Shown: one piece after another, positions 1-11,270 of the stretch
How the letters are laid out: each line of letters starts with the position of its first letter
Position numbering within the stretch: position 1 is the first letter of the stretch
Origin: Triglochin maritima
Lineage: Eukaryota > Streptophyta > Magnoliopsida > Alismatales > Juncaginaceae
Length of the DNA stretch: 64,000 nt
Assembly: GCA_963682175.1 (NCBI GenBank)
Contig: OY821771.1
Span: forward strand, 16,181,001 to 16,245,000
Reading direction: 5' to 3'
Notes under the pieces: model-generated
What the model saw: the letters and a program-made list of their open reading frames with translations, nothing else
The model's database searches: none
Told to the model about the DNA's origin: nothing
Position numbers and translations under genes: made by a program

Positions 1-1065
1 CGGTGGTTACCAAATTGTGTGGCATGTTGGACATCCCATGATTTGAGCGCATGCTGAGGCGCCAAGGCACCGATCTCGAGGTAGCAAAGATGACAACGTC
101 ATCTCGCCATTGCCTTCCTGAGGCATGGGTGCCTGACTACATGGAGGAGGATGTTAGAGACAATTCCTCAAGCTCATCTATGAGCTCAGGAACACTCTTT
201 AACACCAACATTTCTGAGATGGCGGTCGAGTAGGAAAATGTCATCTTAGCCCAACAAAACCGGAAGATCTATAGGAAATTGTCGGCTCTTGAGAGAGGTG
301 CCTCTTCGGGCACCTCTGGCCGTCGTCATTAGTCCGGTACACCCTATCCATGCATTTCCACCATTTTGCCATACATTGAGGACAATGCGTGGATTAGGTG
401 TGTGGGGTGTTTTCACGTTTGTACATAGTTTGTGCGTCTTTTTGTTTTTATTTCCTTTTCTTTTGGTTGTACTGCTAGGGTCATGTTAGTGTGTTGCATT
501 TAACATTGATATATCTGCTTGCCATGATCCTTGGGTGACTTGTCTTTTTTTGCTTGCCTAGCACTTTAAAATTTTCACATTTCTTTCAAAATCTTCATGT
601 GTTTGCGAAAGAAAATGTTTTTGTAGGTTTTGCGTGTGTTTAGAATGTGCAAAACCGTTGAGAGGCAAAGTAAAAAGAAAGGTCCCAAAATTGTCTTGAA
701 CTTGATGCATTAGGATTTCTAGTTTATTGGCTTTAGGTCTTATCGAGTAGTTAGGATGCACCCCGGTTTTCCCTCGGGGGGCGTGTAATCATAGGGTTTC
801 AGTACTCAAACATTTAAAGAAGTCCACCCTAAACCTAGTGAGTCAATAATTCGTGTGTGTTAGTATAAGGAAGATTGTCGTAGTCAAGGGCCCTTAACTC
901 TTTTTGTGAAACTGTAAGTGTAGGGGTTTTGGTTCACATGTAGATAAGTGAATAAGTGGTGTTCTCTCTTCTCGCACGGCTCCTTTCACTCGGGAAAGTA
1001 GATCTGAGGGGACTTTGTTCCTGGTGTTCTCGAGTCATCTGACTTAGGATGCACCGACCAAACTC
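1..1065 (+). mobile_element. 3' non-coding tail of an Athila/Tat-like gypsy element (fragment)
   Basis: This stretch reads in parallel with 31.5-32.4 kb (plus) and with the reverse complement of 21.0-21.8 kb and 53.6-54.4 kb. In those copies it lies between the end of the coding region and the 3' LTR. Shared landmarks are a 'gaggacaatgc' block, a G-rich tract near 397-409, a run near 640-720 and a 'gatgcaccgacc' block near 1048. It stops abruptly near 1065, where copia LTR sequence begins, so the rest of this copy, including its LTR, is absent. No intact gene is seen in it. Confidence 0.75.
51..332 (+). pseudogene. decayed downstream reading frame of a gypsy element
   Basis: An ATG at 51 opens a frame that meets a TAG at 231-233, but the same frame continues sensibly to a TAG at 330-332. 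The continuation is rich in E, Q, K and L, like a coiled-coil tail. A serine-rich run lies near codons 39-46. In Athila-type elements an extra frame can follow the integrase, so this may be its remnant. I see no signal peptide, membrane segment or recognised domain, and it may be chance coding potential in element DNA. Confidence 0.3.
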
Positions 1066-1298
1066 AAAATCAAGCTTCTTGTTTCCCAGTTTTGTGGTGT
1101 GACCTATAGGAGGATCTAAGCTAAATTGGCAACGATATTAAGCACGCAATACCATAAACTATAAGAGGTATCTAGCTACACATTATAGTTACCCAATTAC
1201 CATAGATGTCTTGTTCACTCGAACCAAACACGATCTATTTAGTGATGTAAAGATACCACTTGTGTCTATCCCTTGCCTCATGATATTAAGAATATATA

Positions 1299-2586
1299 TG
1301 ATTGACATCATTTCATGCTTATATTTGTATCTTATATCCATTATCTTTCACCTAAACAATGCTACGTGATGAGTTTTATGTTTGAATTTCAGAACTAAAT
1401 AGGTTTGAAGAGATGAAGCATAAAAGGACCCAAAAGCAGGGAAAAAGGACTGAATTGTGAGACCTGGGGACTAAGATGCAAGGAAGAAGGACCTGAACGT
1501 AAGACCGAAGGACCAAAGAGCAAAACAGAAAACTCCACACCATCTTGGGGAGTAGATGCATCATAGACCAACAAAGAAATCCAGAAAAGCCCAGAATAAA
1601 TTCCAGCCAGATCCAGACTTTATGGACCGCAAATTGGCGGTCTGGATCCTTCTGGATTCGCTCAAACTTCGCTATCACATGTGTTAGTGGATGTTTATTC
1701 TATTTCTGGTATTTGTTTAGTCCCACATCGGGGGATTGTCCCGGATTGCCTTTTTCTTTGGCTATAAATATAACTCTTCACCTTCTATTGTAATCACTTC
1801 ACATTTTGAGTGGAGGATGTTACTTGAATTGTGAGTCATTTAAATAAAAGTTTCTTTATTATGTTGTTTGTTTCATGTTGCTTGTTTTACTTTGTTTAAT
1901 TTCATTTATTTAGTTTTAATAGCTTAGTTAATATGTTTTTCTTGCTTTGTTTAATCATTAGTCTAATGTGTAGTGAGTAGGTCCATCCCCTTTGGAGGTG
2001 GAGTAGATGTTCATACATGAAAATGAGAATGGAATGAATGCTTTATTTACAATGTGTTGATAAAACATGAATGTATGCTTGCTTGTTTAGGATAGAATTT
2101 ATAATTTGATGAGTTTTGCCAAAATGATTAGACACCTCTCATGCTTGTTTAGGTTCTGAAATAAACAACTTGTATATGTAAATGTTAATCAACTAGGTTG
2201 GTGAATGGATTGATAGGTTTTGCCATAACATTTAGACACTTCCTATGCATGATAACACCACCTTTATTTGTGCTTAAAGAGTGTGTTCAACACCCACCTC
2301 TTTGCATGTGTGCACTCACTCCACCCCTTAGGGGTTTTCTATTTCTGAATTCCAGCACTTATTTAGTTCTTAGTTTAGTTTGGTAGTTCATCGTTTATTG
2401 ATTTCGTTCGCATTTCGTACTTTGTAGTGTAGTGTAGCGTAGAGTAGGATAATCAAACTCTCTTCTCCATTTTTCGCCATTTGATTTCTAATAAACAATA
2501 GGCTGCTCACCTCCCTGTGGACGACCCGTATTTGCCACGTCTTCACCGACGCCGTGCACTTGCGGTTTAATATAAAACATTCAATA
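1299..2586 (+). mobile_element. solo LTR of gypsy family A, inserted in the C1 LTR
   Basis: It begins TGATTGACATC and ends TTCAATA (expected TCAATCA). It is flanked on both sides by the pentamer ATATA (1294-1298 and 2587-2591), a 5-bp target duplication. It matches the LTRs of element A1 read in reverse and the solo LTR at 57321. No internal domain is present, which is what recombination between the two LTRs of a full element leaves. It carries a palindromic block at 1625-1642, a TATA box at 1763 and the family-conserved U5 block near 2500-2575. Confidence 0.88.
1720..1770 (+). promoter_or_regulatory. LTR core promoter: snRNA-type USE plus TATA box
   Basis: GTCCCACATCG at 1720-1730 matches exactly the plant snRNA-gene upstream sequence element, RTCCCACATCG. 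A TATAAATA box starts at 1763, 32 bp after the element. The same pair with the same 32-bp gap occurs on the minus strand in the A1 LTR (20022-20032 and 19982-19989). The TATA call is strong; a functional role for the USE match is inference. Confidence 0.6.
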
Positions 2587-3271
2587 ATATACAAAGTATA
2601 AATGTGTCACCTTTGTATTATGTTTTCATTTCTTGATCTCTTAAGCTAATTATAAATATGTAACTTAAAATAAGTCACATTGTGCACATTATAATTTCGC
2701 TTTATAAAAGGGACCAGTAATATCATCACTCAAGTAAAGAGGGCAATGATAATCTTTTCACTAGCTATCTTTTCCAGCACAAGTCATGTTCAACCAACTA
2801 TTGCCTTTGTCACTATACTCATTGATAGCCTTTGAAAATAATCAAATTAAACATTCCTTATGTGAAAAGATATAAGTCTCATATCTTAGGATCCAAGACA
2901 CAGTGAAAATATTAATGACACATAACACAAATCTATAATGTTTAACTTGTTAGGTTTATTCAATATGTAAAAGTAACCATTTTCCTCTTTTATATACTCG
3001 TCTCGTCCAATATTTGTAGAGTTACAATAATCAATGACCAACACGACAATCTTATCTCGGTAATTAATTTTCCATGTCGAATTACCAGGATTGTGAATAA
3101 CTTTTGATTTATGTAAATCATTATCTTTTAGAGCTCTACGATTAAGTACCAAGGGTCTCTTCTTTAACACTTCCAAAACACGAATACAACAATCAAGGAA
3201 CAAAATATTTGTACATCCAATTCATAATAATTGACATATAAAAGTAAAACTTTTACAACATATTCCTTTCA

Positions 3272-3286
3272 ATCTCTTACTTGTTA
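3272..3286 (-). promoter_or_regulatory. polypurine tract of C1
   Basis: On the minus strand a purine-rich stretch (AACAAGTAAGAGAT) lies immediately before the LTR start TGAAAGG. This is the plus-strand primer site for reverse transcription. C2 has the equivalent at 14532-14544. Confidence 0.7.
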
Positions 3287-3418
3287 TCGAAGTTTTCTTT
3301 CACATACATTCTAAATATATAAAACAGTAATAACTAGGGTAACCCTCTCAAATCACTCATCAAGCCACTCTACATGGTTCTTCAAATCCATGGGCTCGAA
3401 ATGCATTTCACCTTTGGC

Positions 3419-6313
3419 TTAGGATAAGGGTTTGGTGAATGGATCAGTTGTGTTGATGTTTGTGTCCACCCATAATAAATTTATTTTGTCTTCGTCGATG
3501 AAATGACGGGTGACAAAGTACTTGTGATCCATGGACTTCACCTTGTGATGGGATTTAGGATCCTTGATTTGCGAGATAGATGCACTATTGTCGCAAAATA
3601 GCTCTATAGGTCCCACGCTCGAGGGAACTACTCCAAGCTCTTCAAGGAACTTCTTGATCCACACACCTTCCTTGCTCGCTTCAGCGACAACCATCACTTT
3701 TGAAGCAGTGGTTGAGTCGGTCATAGTTGTCTGCTTCCAACTACGCCAACTCACGACTCCACCATTCAGAAGGAAGACATATCCTGATTGAGACCTCTTA
3801 TCGTCGGGATCACTCGTGAAGCTCACATCCGAATAGCCCTCAGCTATTAGCTCATTTCATCCTCCATAAACGAGAAACTTATCTTTGGTCCGGTTAAGGT
3901 ACCTTAGAATATTCTTGACCGCAGTCCAATGCTCAGGACATGCGTTGGATTGGTGACGACTTCTCACACTTAGAGCATACGAGACATCGGATCTTGTGCC
4001 AGTCATGACATACATGATTCATCCTATTGCAGAAGAATACAGAATATCTTTCATGTACTCCAAGTCTTTACGTGATTCAGCACGTTGAGACTTCTTGAGT
4101 TGCACACCCATACTCATTGGCACATTGCACCTTTTGGAGTTATTCACGCTGAACCTTTTCAAGACCTTGTCAATGTGCGCACGTTGACTTAGGCCAATGA
4201 GTCTACGGGATCTATCTCAATATATCTTGATTCCCAAGATGTATTGAGCCTTACCCATGTCTTTCATTGAAAATGCAGATTTCAAAGAACTTCTCGTTCG
4301 CTCAAGCAAAGTTATATGATTTCCCATGAGGAGTATGTCATCGACATATAAGATCAAGAACACTATGTGGCTCCCACTAAACTTCTTGTATATACAAGGC
4401 TCTTCCTTTCTTTGGGCAAAGTAAATATTTTTGACTTCCTCGTCAAAGTGCTTATTCCAACTCCTCGATGATTGCTTCAATCCAAAAATGGATCGTTGAA
4501 ACTTGCATACTTTCTCGCTATTTTTTGGATCTTCAAAACCTTGAGGTTGTACCATGTCACATACTCCTCCAAGTTCCCATTAAGGAACGTTGTTTTGACA
4601 TCCATTTGCCATATTTTTATAATCATGAAATCCAGCAATAGTGAGCATAATCCAAATAGACTTGAACATGGCAACCAGTGAAAAAGTTTCATCATAGTCA
4701 ATTCCTTGAACTTTAGTGAAACCTTTTGCTACATGCATTGCTTTGTAGGTTTTCAAGTTCTCATCCATGTCCATCTTCCTCTTTAAAACCCATTTATTTT
4801 GAACGACTTTCTTTCCTTGAGGAAGGTCAACCAAGTTCCGCACTTGATTGTCATACATGGATTCTATTTCAAATTCCATGGCTTTAAACCATAGTTTGGA
4901 GTCCGCTCTTTCCATTGCTTCTTGAAAGTTCGAGGGATCATTCGTATCAAGTACTGTGATCTCATGAATTCCCAAATACATATCGGGTTTCTTCCTTTCC
5001 CTCATAGTCCTAAGTTCTTTTGGTTCTACGTGTACTTCTCGAACTTCTTCCACAATTTCTTGTGGAATTTGTTCGTGTTCGATTCTTGAATGTACACTTG
5101 GAGGGGCTGATTGAGTTTCTCTCACAATTTCTTGCGAGGGTCTCTCACTCACACTCCCACTAACCAAAAGAACCTCGGTTGGGCCTTCATGATCTTGAAT
5201 GTTTTCATTCATATCATGATCTTGTAGCATATCTTGAGTTTCCTCAATCACAATTCGACTCCCACTACTTTTTATTCTTTCCAGAAATTCCTTTTCTAGA
5301 AATACGACATCCCTCTCTACAATCACTCGATTTGAGGTTATATGCCAAAAGTAGTATCTTTTTGTCTCATGAGGATAACCTATGAAGAAGCACTTATTCG
5401 CTTTTGGTTGAAGTTTGGTCGACATCAATCTTTTGAAGTAGGTCTCACAACCCCAAATCTTGAGAAAATTGAGCTTAGGTGTTTTACCACTCAATAGCTC
5501 ATAGGGTGTTTCTCTACGGATTTGGATGGAACATTATTTAGTGTGTAAGTCGTAGCTTCTAGGGCATAACTCCAAAAGTAAAATGGCAATTCAGCTTAAC
5601 TCATCATTGATCGAAACATGTCGAGCAATGTCCTATTTCTCCTTTTGGATACCCCATTCCATTGAGGTGTTCCGGGCGGAGTGATCTATGGTACAATACC
5701 ACACTCCTTTAGGAACGAATCAAATTCGGTACTTAAGTACTCACCTCCACGATCGGGTTCGTAGAGACTTGATTTTCTTGTTGAGTTGGTTCTCTACTTC
5801 ATTCTTGAATTCCTTGAACTTGTCAAAGGATTCACTTTTGTTTCTCATAAGATAAATATATCCATAACGACTATAGTCATCCGTGAACGTAATGAAGTAC
5901 CTAAAACTGTCTTTTGCACTTGTACTCATCGGACCACATACATCAGAATGTATCAAATCCAACAAGTTATTCGCTCTTGGACCTTTCTTATTGAAAGGCC
6001 TCTTGGTCATTTTTCCCATTAGGCAAGGTTTGCACGTCTCCAATGATTAAAAATCAAGTTGACCAAGAAGCTTAGCTTCTTGCAATTTCTTGATGCGTTT
6101 TTCATTTATTTGACCAAGACGATAGTGCCACAAGAGTGTATCATTCATGTGAGTAATTTTAAGCCTTTTGTTATTGATGTTTAATATTTGTCTATTATTT
6201 AATTCAAGAAAATAGAGATCATTCCTCACGAATGCATTTGCATAAAAAATTCCATTCTTCAATGTAGACAAGCAAGAGTTTGAAATATTTATATTAAAAT
6301 TATCCATATCCAA
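3419..6313 (-). pseudogene. C1 copia pol: integrase, reverse transcriptase, RNase H (decayed)
   Basis: Read from high to low coordinates the fragments follow copia order. Near 6050-6313 is a GAG-pre-integrase-like stretch (LLWHYRLG). At 5741-6043 is the integrase core (GPMSTSAKDSFRYFITFTDD). At 4580-5494 are the end of integrase and the start of reverse transcriptase (QNKWVLKRK, DYDETFS). At 4217-4555 is the rest of the RT with the catalytic YVDDILL. At 3419-3826 is RNase H with DSTTASK, then DNSASI and a TDPFTKPLS end. The integrase frame breaks near 5745, in the DRGGEY region, and more frame changes follow near 4580 and 4030-4210. Family resemblance is to Tnt1-like copia elements of the Tork group (moderate). 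It cannot encode a working polyprotein as it stands. Confidence 0.85.
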
Positions 6314-6499
6314 ACATCATACAGAAATAATATTCTTGTTAATCGAAGGGATATAATAGACGTTTTTTAAACATAAATTTAAGCCACTAGATAATTAAAG
6401 CTCCACGGCACCTTGTGCAATCGCAGCAATGCTTGTACCATTTCCAACCTTCAAAATCATCTCGTTTTTACGAGTTCCTTCATATCCTTTAGTAGCTGC

Positions 6500-7449
6500 G
6501 CATTACAAATTATGTGAGAACAAGATCCAGTATCTATTACCCAATCATGGACAAAGGTGGCTAAATTTTGTTTCAATAACAAATATACCTTTAGCCTTTT
6601 TGGGGCGTTTATGCTCAATCACTCCATTTTCAAGGTCTTCCTTGTACTTGGGGCAATTTGGCCGGATGTGTCCCTTTTCACCGTAGTGAAAGCACTCCAT
6701 GTACGGAGTCAGAGATTTCAAAGAATTCCCCCTCGAGGCACTCACACGAGCACCTCCTACTCCCTTGCGTCTTTTTGGTGAATTTGCCTTTACCATTGGT
6801 GATCTTCTTGCTCCCTCCATGGACGGTTAGGACGTGCTTGTACCGACCCTTGCTCATGTCAACTTCAGCCGTTTTGAGAGTGTTGTGAATCTCCTCAAGA
6901 CTCACCCCTTTCTCACACACATGATATTGCAAAATGAATTCCTAGTAGGACGGGGCTAGAGAGCCAAGAATCAAATCTTCCGTAATGTCATCAGGGGCAT
7001 CGGGGAGGAGAGCTTTGACAACTTCTCAAGGTATCCCTGCATAGTGAGAAAATGCATAGATACCGATGTTCCCTCCGCCATGTGGCACCTTGTGAGTGCG
7101 ATGGTGGTCTTATAGAGCTCTTTTCTAGTACAATCCATGAACATCTTTATTAGAGCTTCCATGGTCTTCATGGGTTTTCAATCCAAGTATTTCGCTTGAA
7201 GCGAGTCACCCATGAAGGCCAACATCAGACCGTGAACCTGGTTCTCTTGGCCTCCCCACTTGAGTTTTCCTCTCTCTCGCTATCGGTTGCCTTCTCATTT
7301 AATTTTGGGATTTCACCATCCAAAATACGAGATAGTTTCTCAAACTTCAACACGACATTAAGCTTGAGTTGCTAGCTTATGAAGTTTGAGCCATCATTTG
7401 CCAAACAATGTTTTTCAATGGATTGCACAATAGGTTGAATATTCGACAT
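6500..7449 (-). pseudogene. C1 copia gag (decayed)
   Basis: A start codon at 7449-7447 (MSNIQPIVQ) is followed by a stop where a tryptophan is expected (FIS*), then by several frame changes. The remaining pieces keep gag character: a helical stretch at 6971-7171, a lysine-rich segment at 6678-6932, and a nucleocapsid zinc knuckle near 6650-6700. The knuckle's second cysteine is replaced by tyrosine (CFHYGEKGHIRPNC), so metal binding would be lost. C2 carries the cysteine at this position. Confidence 0.75.
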
Positions 7450-8897
7450 TTCTATAAAATAAATTTATACATAGGATTTAATGTCAATTTTATGTTTGAA
7501 AATCAATACCGCAAATAAATAACATGTCCATAAATGCAGTAATTCAAGATCCTATCAATTATAATATAAACTAGCTAAGAGCTATCAGATATATTATAAA
7601 ATCAAGATAAGAAAACATTTTCTAATCATAACCATTTCGAAATATTACATCATTTGCATTTTCAAACTCTTATGACTCTTGTCGCTTTAATTAGGAGGGA
7701 ATTGACCAATCCTCCTAAGAAAAACTCTTTTTCTCAAAACCGAGCTAGGGCTCTGGGTCTTGTTAAGAAAAGTTATTACATTTGATACGAGATACGTTTA
7801 TCCATTGTATTCACAAAAAAATACACTCGGTGCCCACTAAGGGTAAATCACACCTCGTACATCTATTCATGGCACAACAATAGACAACCTTATATCTCCA
7901 ACTATTACCAAAGGTGGAGGAGGCTATCTCCCGCTAAGGGAAAACAGAATATCCCTCGATCGATGACTGCTAGTAGATGAAACAAGAAAGAAAAGTACTC
8001 TTAATTTTTGGTTGGACAATTAAACATTTATATATGATTTTAGAATTTAGGTGATCATGCATATTTATCTCTATACACATCCTAACATTCATTCATTCAT
8101 ACAATCACATACATGTCAAGCACACAAACATAAATTAAATCCATTCACACACATTGGTGTGGGTTTATATGTTCCCGCATCCTTGACCTTTGCACCTTCT
8201 CCATGACTTCCTCTTGCACCATGGATGTAAATATTGAAAATATAAACATGCATCTCACAATTTCGAAAATTGTCTAATGCAAGTCCTATGTAAAAATCCT
8301 CTCATATGCATACATATACATAAATAATTGACTTTTACATATACATAAGTTCCTGTGATTGAATAATAATAACATAGATATTCATTCATTCACACATGGC
8401 TTTGTCGGAACATACAAACTCGTGTATCCCTGCAAAAGAGAACTCGAGCAACACATGTACATATACTATAAATTACTCGATTTAGTTTATCCTCCATCTC
8501 TAAATAAAATATTCCAAAATCATTTGAAATCCAATAAAAATGATTTCATAAATCCATAGTTCAAAATACAAAACATTTGAACCGCAGTTTATCCAATTTC
8601 CAAAAGAAAATTTTAAGGAAAGATAAACTTATATCTTTTTCGTTTTGGTGATACCTTATAAAACTATCATTTAATATAAAACGAAAATTTTAATTATTTA
8701 GACATAAGTCTAAATATCAATTCTAACTTTCAAATGCTGTGTTTTAAAACATTTAAAACTATCAAAAGAATCAATTAGAATTAAATCAACAAAACTTTTT
8801 GAAAACTCAAAAAAAGACATTAAACATGAGTTGTTTTGATTGTACATGGTCAATAAAATTAATTATATATTCTAATCATTGAAAATATGAACTAAAT
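7450..8897 (-). other. C1 5' leader, AT-rich, no gene
   Basis: About 1.45 kb separates the primer site from the gag start. It is AT-rich and has no coherent reading frame. A leader this long is unusual but not unique for copia elements. It may hold packaging signals, none of which I can point to. Confidence 0.6.
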
Positions 8898-8909
8898 GCT
8901 CTGATACCA
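8898..8909 (-). promoter_or_regulatory. primer-binding site of C1, initiator tRNA-Met
   Basis: The plus strand reads GCTCTGATACCA, identical to the 3' end of plant initiator tRNA-Met, so the minus-strand element has the matching site TGGTATCAGAGC. It lies one base from the LTR edge at 8911. This fixes the element's orientation and its copia affiliation. Confidence 0.95.
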
Positions 8910-8910
8910 C

Positions 8911-10896
8911 TGTAGGATTTTGTGCCCCTATATGTATATATTTTTTTGAAATAACAAAATATATATGATTGATTTCATATTTTCAGTGATTTTATGTACA
9001 CTATTTCGTGTTTATTCTAATATCATTGCAATCCTACATATATTAAAATAAATCACAAAGAGAGGATCATACCCAAAGGTTCTATAAAACCTTTATGAAG
9101 ATCTAGAGTTGTGTCGCTCGTCAAAATGTTCACTGATCCGCCTCCAAGTGTTCACCAAACTCTAAACAAAATTAGAGAGAAAGGAGAAAGCCAATCAATC
9201 TATAAATCAAGCTTAGAATCTAGCTAAAAATATCTCCAAAGCACCACGAGAATTAATCTCCAAAAGCTCAAAATATTAAGAGATTTTTCTTGGTGATTAG
9301 TGGAGAGCTTAGGGGAGAGAGAATTTGCAATTCATGTATGTCAACAAGTTGGGTGAGAGAACATATTTATAGCTGCCCAAATCACCCAAATCAAGAACTA
9401 TTCTCTAGCCATGATCTCTCGGTTTTTCTCTCCCTTAAACTAATCACAATTTACCACATAATCATCCTCAAAACAGTTTGACCACAGCTGGAATTAGCCC
9501 AACCCATGATATGAATTATTCTCTTAATAATTCTGGCAAAACCGTGCCAAACGGTCGAACAAAATGGCCAACTGGTCGACCGTTTGGTTATCTAGAAAAG
9601 TTCTTGATAGTTTTCGGTTAAACGGAATTCCAAATCAGTCGACCGTTGTGCAACAAGAAAAATCCAGGTTACTTTTTGATCGAACTGAATGCCAAACCGA
9701 TCGACCGTTTTCAAACATTTTGAAAATGAACCCAGAAATTATTATTCACTGTTTTTACCTTTGTCAAATTTTGGATCAATCTCCAACAAAATTTGATATT
9801 TTGTGGTTTTAGCAAATTCATATCTTATGTAATATATTATCCTATGTAATGTTGAATCAATTACACCCCATAATATATACACCTCATATGAATTTATTCA
9901 TGATTCTAATTATGTCAATTTTCATAACATATTGATTTTTTGATTCACCACATGTGTCCCTTTTCTCCCGACATATCATATGAAGTCAAAATCAAGTTTC
10001 TTGTTTTCCAGTTTTGTGGTGTGACTTATAGGAGGATCTAAGCTAAATTGGCAATGATATTAAACACTTAATACCATAAACTATGAACAGTATCTAGCTA
10101 CACATTATAGTTACCCAATTACCATAGATGTCTTGTTCACTCGAACCAAACACGATCTATTTAATGATGTAAAGACACCACTTGTGTCTATCCCTTGTCT
10201 CATGATCTTAAGAATATATAAAAAATAGAAATGTGTCACCTTTGTATTATATATTCATTTCTTTATCTCTTATGCTAATTATAAATATGAAACTAAGCAT
10301 AAGTCACATTGTGCACATTATAATTTCGCTTTATCAAAGGGCCCCGTAATATCATCACTCAAGTAAAGAGGGACAATGATAATCTTTTGACTAGCTATCT
10401 TTTTCAGCACAAGTCATGTTCAACTAACTTTTGCCTTTGTCACTATACTCATTGATAGCTTTTGACAATAATCAAATTAAACATTCCTTATGTGAACAGA
10501 TATAAGTATCATATCTTAGGATCCAAGACACAGTGAAAACATTAATGACACATAATATAAATCTATAATGTTTAACTTGTTAGGTTTATTCAATATATAA
10601 AAGTAACTATTTTCCTCTTTTATATACTCGTCTCGTCAAATATTTGTAGAGCTACAATAATCGATGACCAACACGACAATCTTATCTCGGTAATTAATGT
10701 TCCATGTCCAATTACCATGATTGTGAATAACATTCGATTTATGTAAACCATTATCTTTTAGAGCTCTACAAAGACCAAGAGTCTCTTCCTCAACACTTCC
10801 AAAAGACGAATGCAATAATCAAGGAACAAAATGTTTGCACATCCAATTCATAATAATTGACATATAAAGTAAAACTTTTAGAACTCATTCCTTTCA
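8911..10896 (-). mobile_element. 5' LTR of copia element C1
   Basis: The plus strand reads TGTAGGATTTTG at 8911 and ends CCTTTCA at 10896. In element sense the LTR therefore runs from TGAAAGG to CCTACA, about 1,986 bp. It aligns throughout with the C2 3' LTR in reverse (14545-16580). In element sense the U3 holds a cluster of GGTCGACC-like palindromes (plus 9551-9712) and then a TATA box at 9362-9372. Directly beyond 10896 lies gag sequence of the opposite-facing C2, so C1 probably inserted into C2. Confidence 0.88.
9551..9712 (-). promoter_or_regulatory. GGTCGACC-type palindrome cluster upstream of the C1 TATA box
   Basis: One exact GGTCGACC (about 9573-9580) and several one- or two-base variants (GGTCGAAC, AGTCGACC, GATCGACC) sit within 160 bp, about 180 bp upstream of the likely TATA box in element sense. 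The arrangement matches the C2 LTR and two other LTRs in this window. The function is unknown. Confidence 0.5.
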
Positions 10897-10897
10897 A

Positions 10898-11270
10898 AGG
10901 GTTCATCTTGAGGAGCTTAATAATGCTCTCAAAACGGTTGAAGTTAATATTGGCAAAGGTAGGGACAAGAATGTCCTAGACATTCATGGTGGAAGTAGAA
11001 AGATCGCCAAAAGTAAAGCAAAAGGAAAATTCACCAAAACGACGCCAATCAAGAGCAAGGGAGTAGCAGGTGCTCATTCGAGGGGGAATTCTTCAAAATC
11101 TCCAACTCGCAACACGGAGTGCTTTCACTGCGGTGAAAAATGACACGTCTGGCCTAATTGCCCCAAGTACAAGGAAGACCTTGACAATGGAGTGATTGAG
11201 CGTAAAGACCCCAAAAAGGCTAAAGGTATATTTGTTATTGAAATAAATTTAGCCACCTTTGTCCATGATT
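10898..11270 (+). pseudogene. C2 gag C-terminal remnant
   Basis: The frame begins in the middle of gag (LEELNNALKTVEVN), matching C1 near 6880. It runs through a lysine-rich segment to a zinc knuckle of CCHC type (CFHCGEK). A TGA stop sits where glycine is expected, right after GEK and before the histidine. It then continues into the YKEDLDNGVIE segment shared with C1. It is not translatable as a whole. Confidence 0.75.

Larger units (their letters stand above)
1066..3271 (-). mobile_element. 3' LTR of copia element C1, left-truncated and split
   Basis: Segments 1066-1298 and 2587-3271 together match 9978-10896 (the C1 5' LTR) and the reverse complement of about 14545-15480 (the C2 LTR). On the minus strand the LTR begins TGAAAGG at 3271, next to a purine tract. 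The outer part, about 1.07 kb including the expected TGTAGGATTT end, is missing: at 1065 the sequence switches to gypsy DNA with only a base or two of shared sequence. A gypsy solo LTR (1299-2586) interrupts it. Confidence 0.8.
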
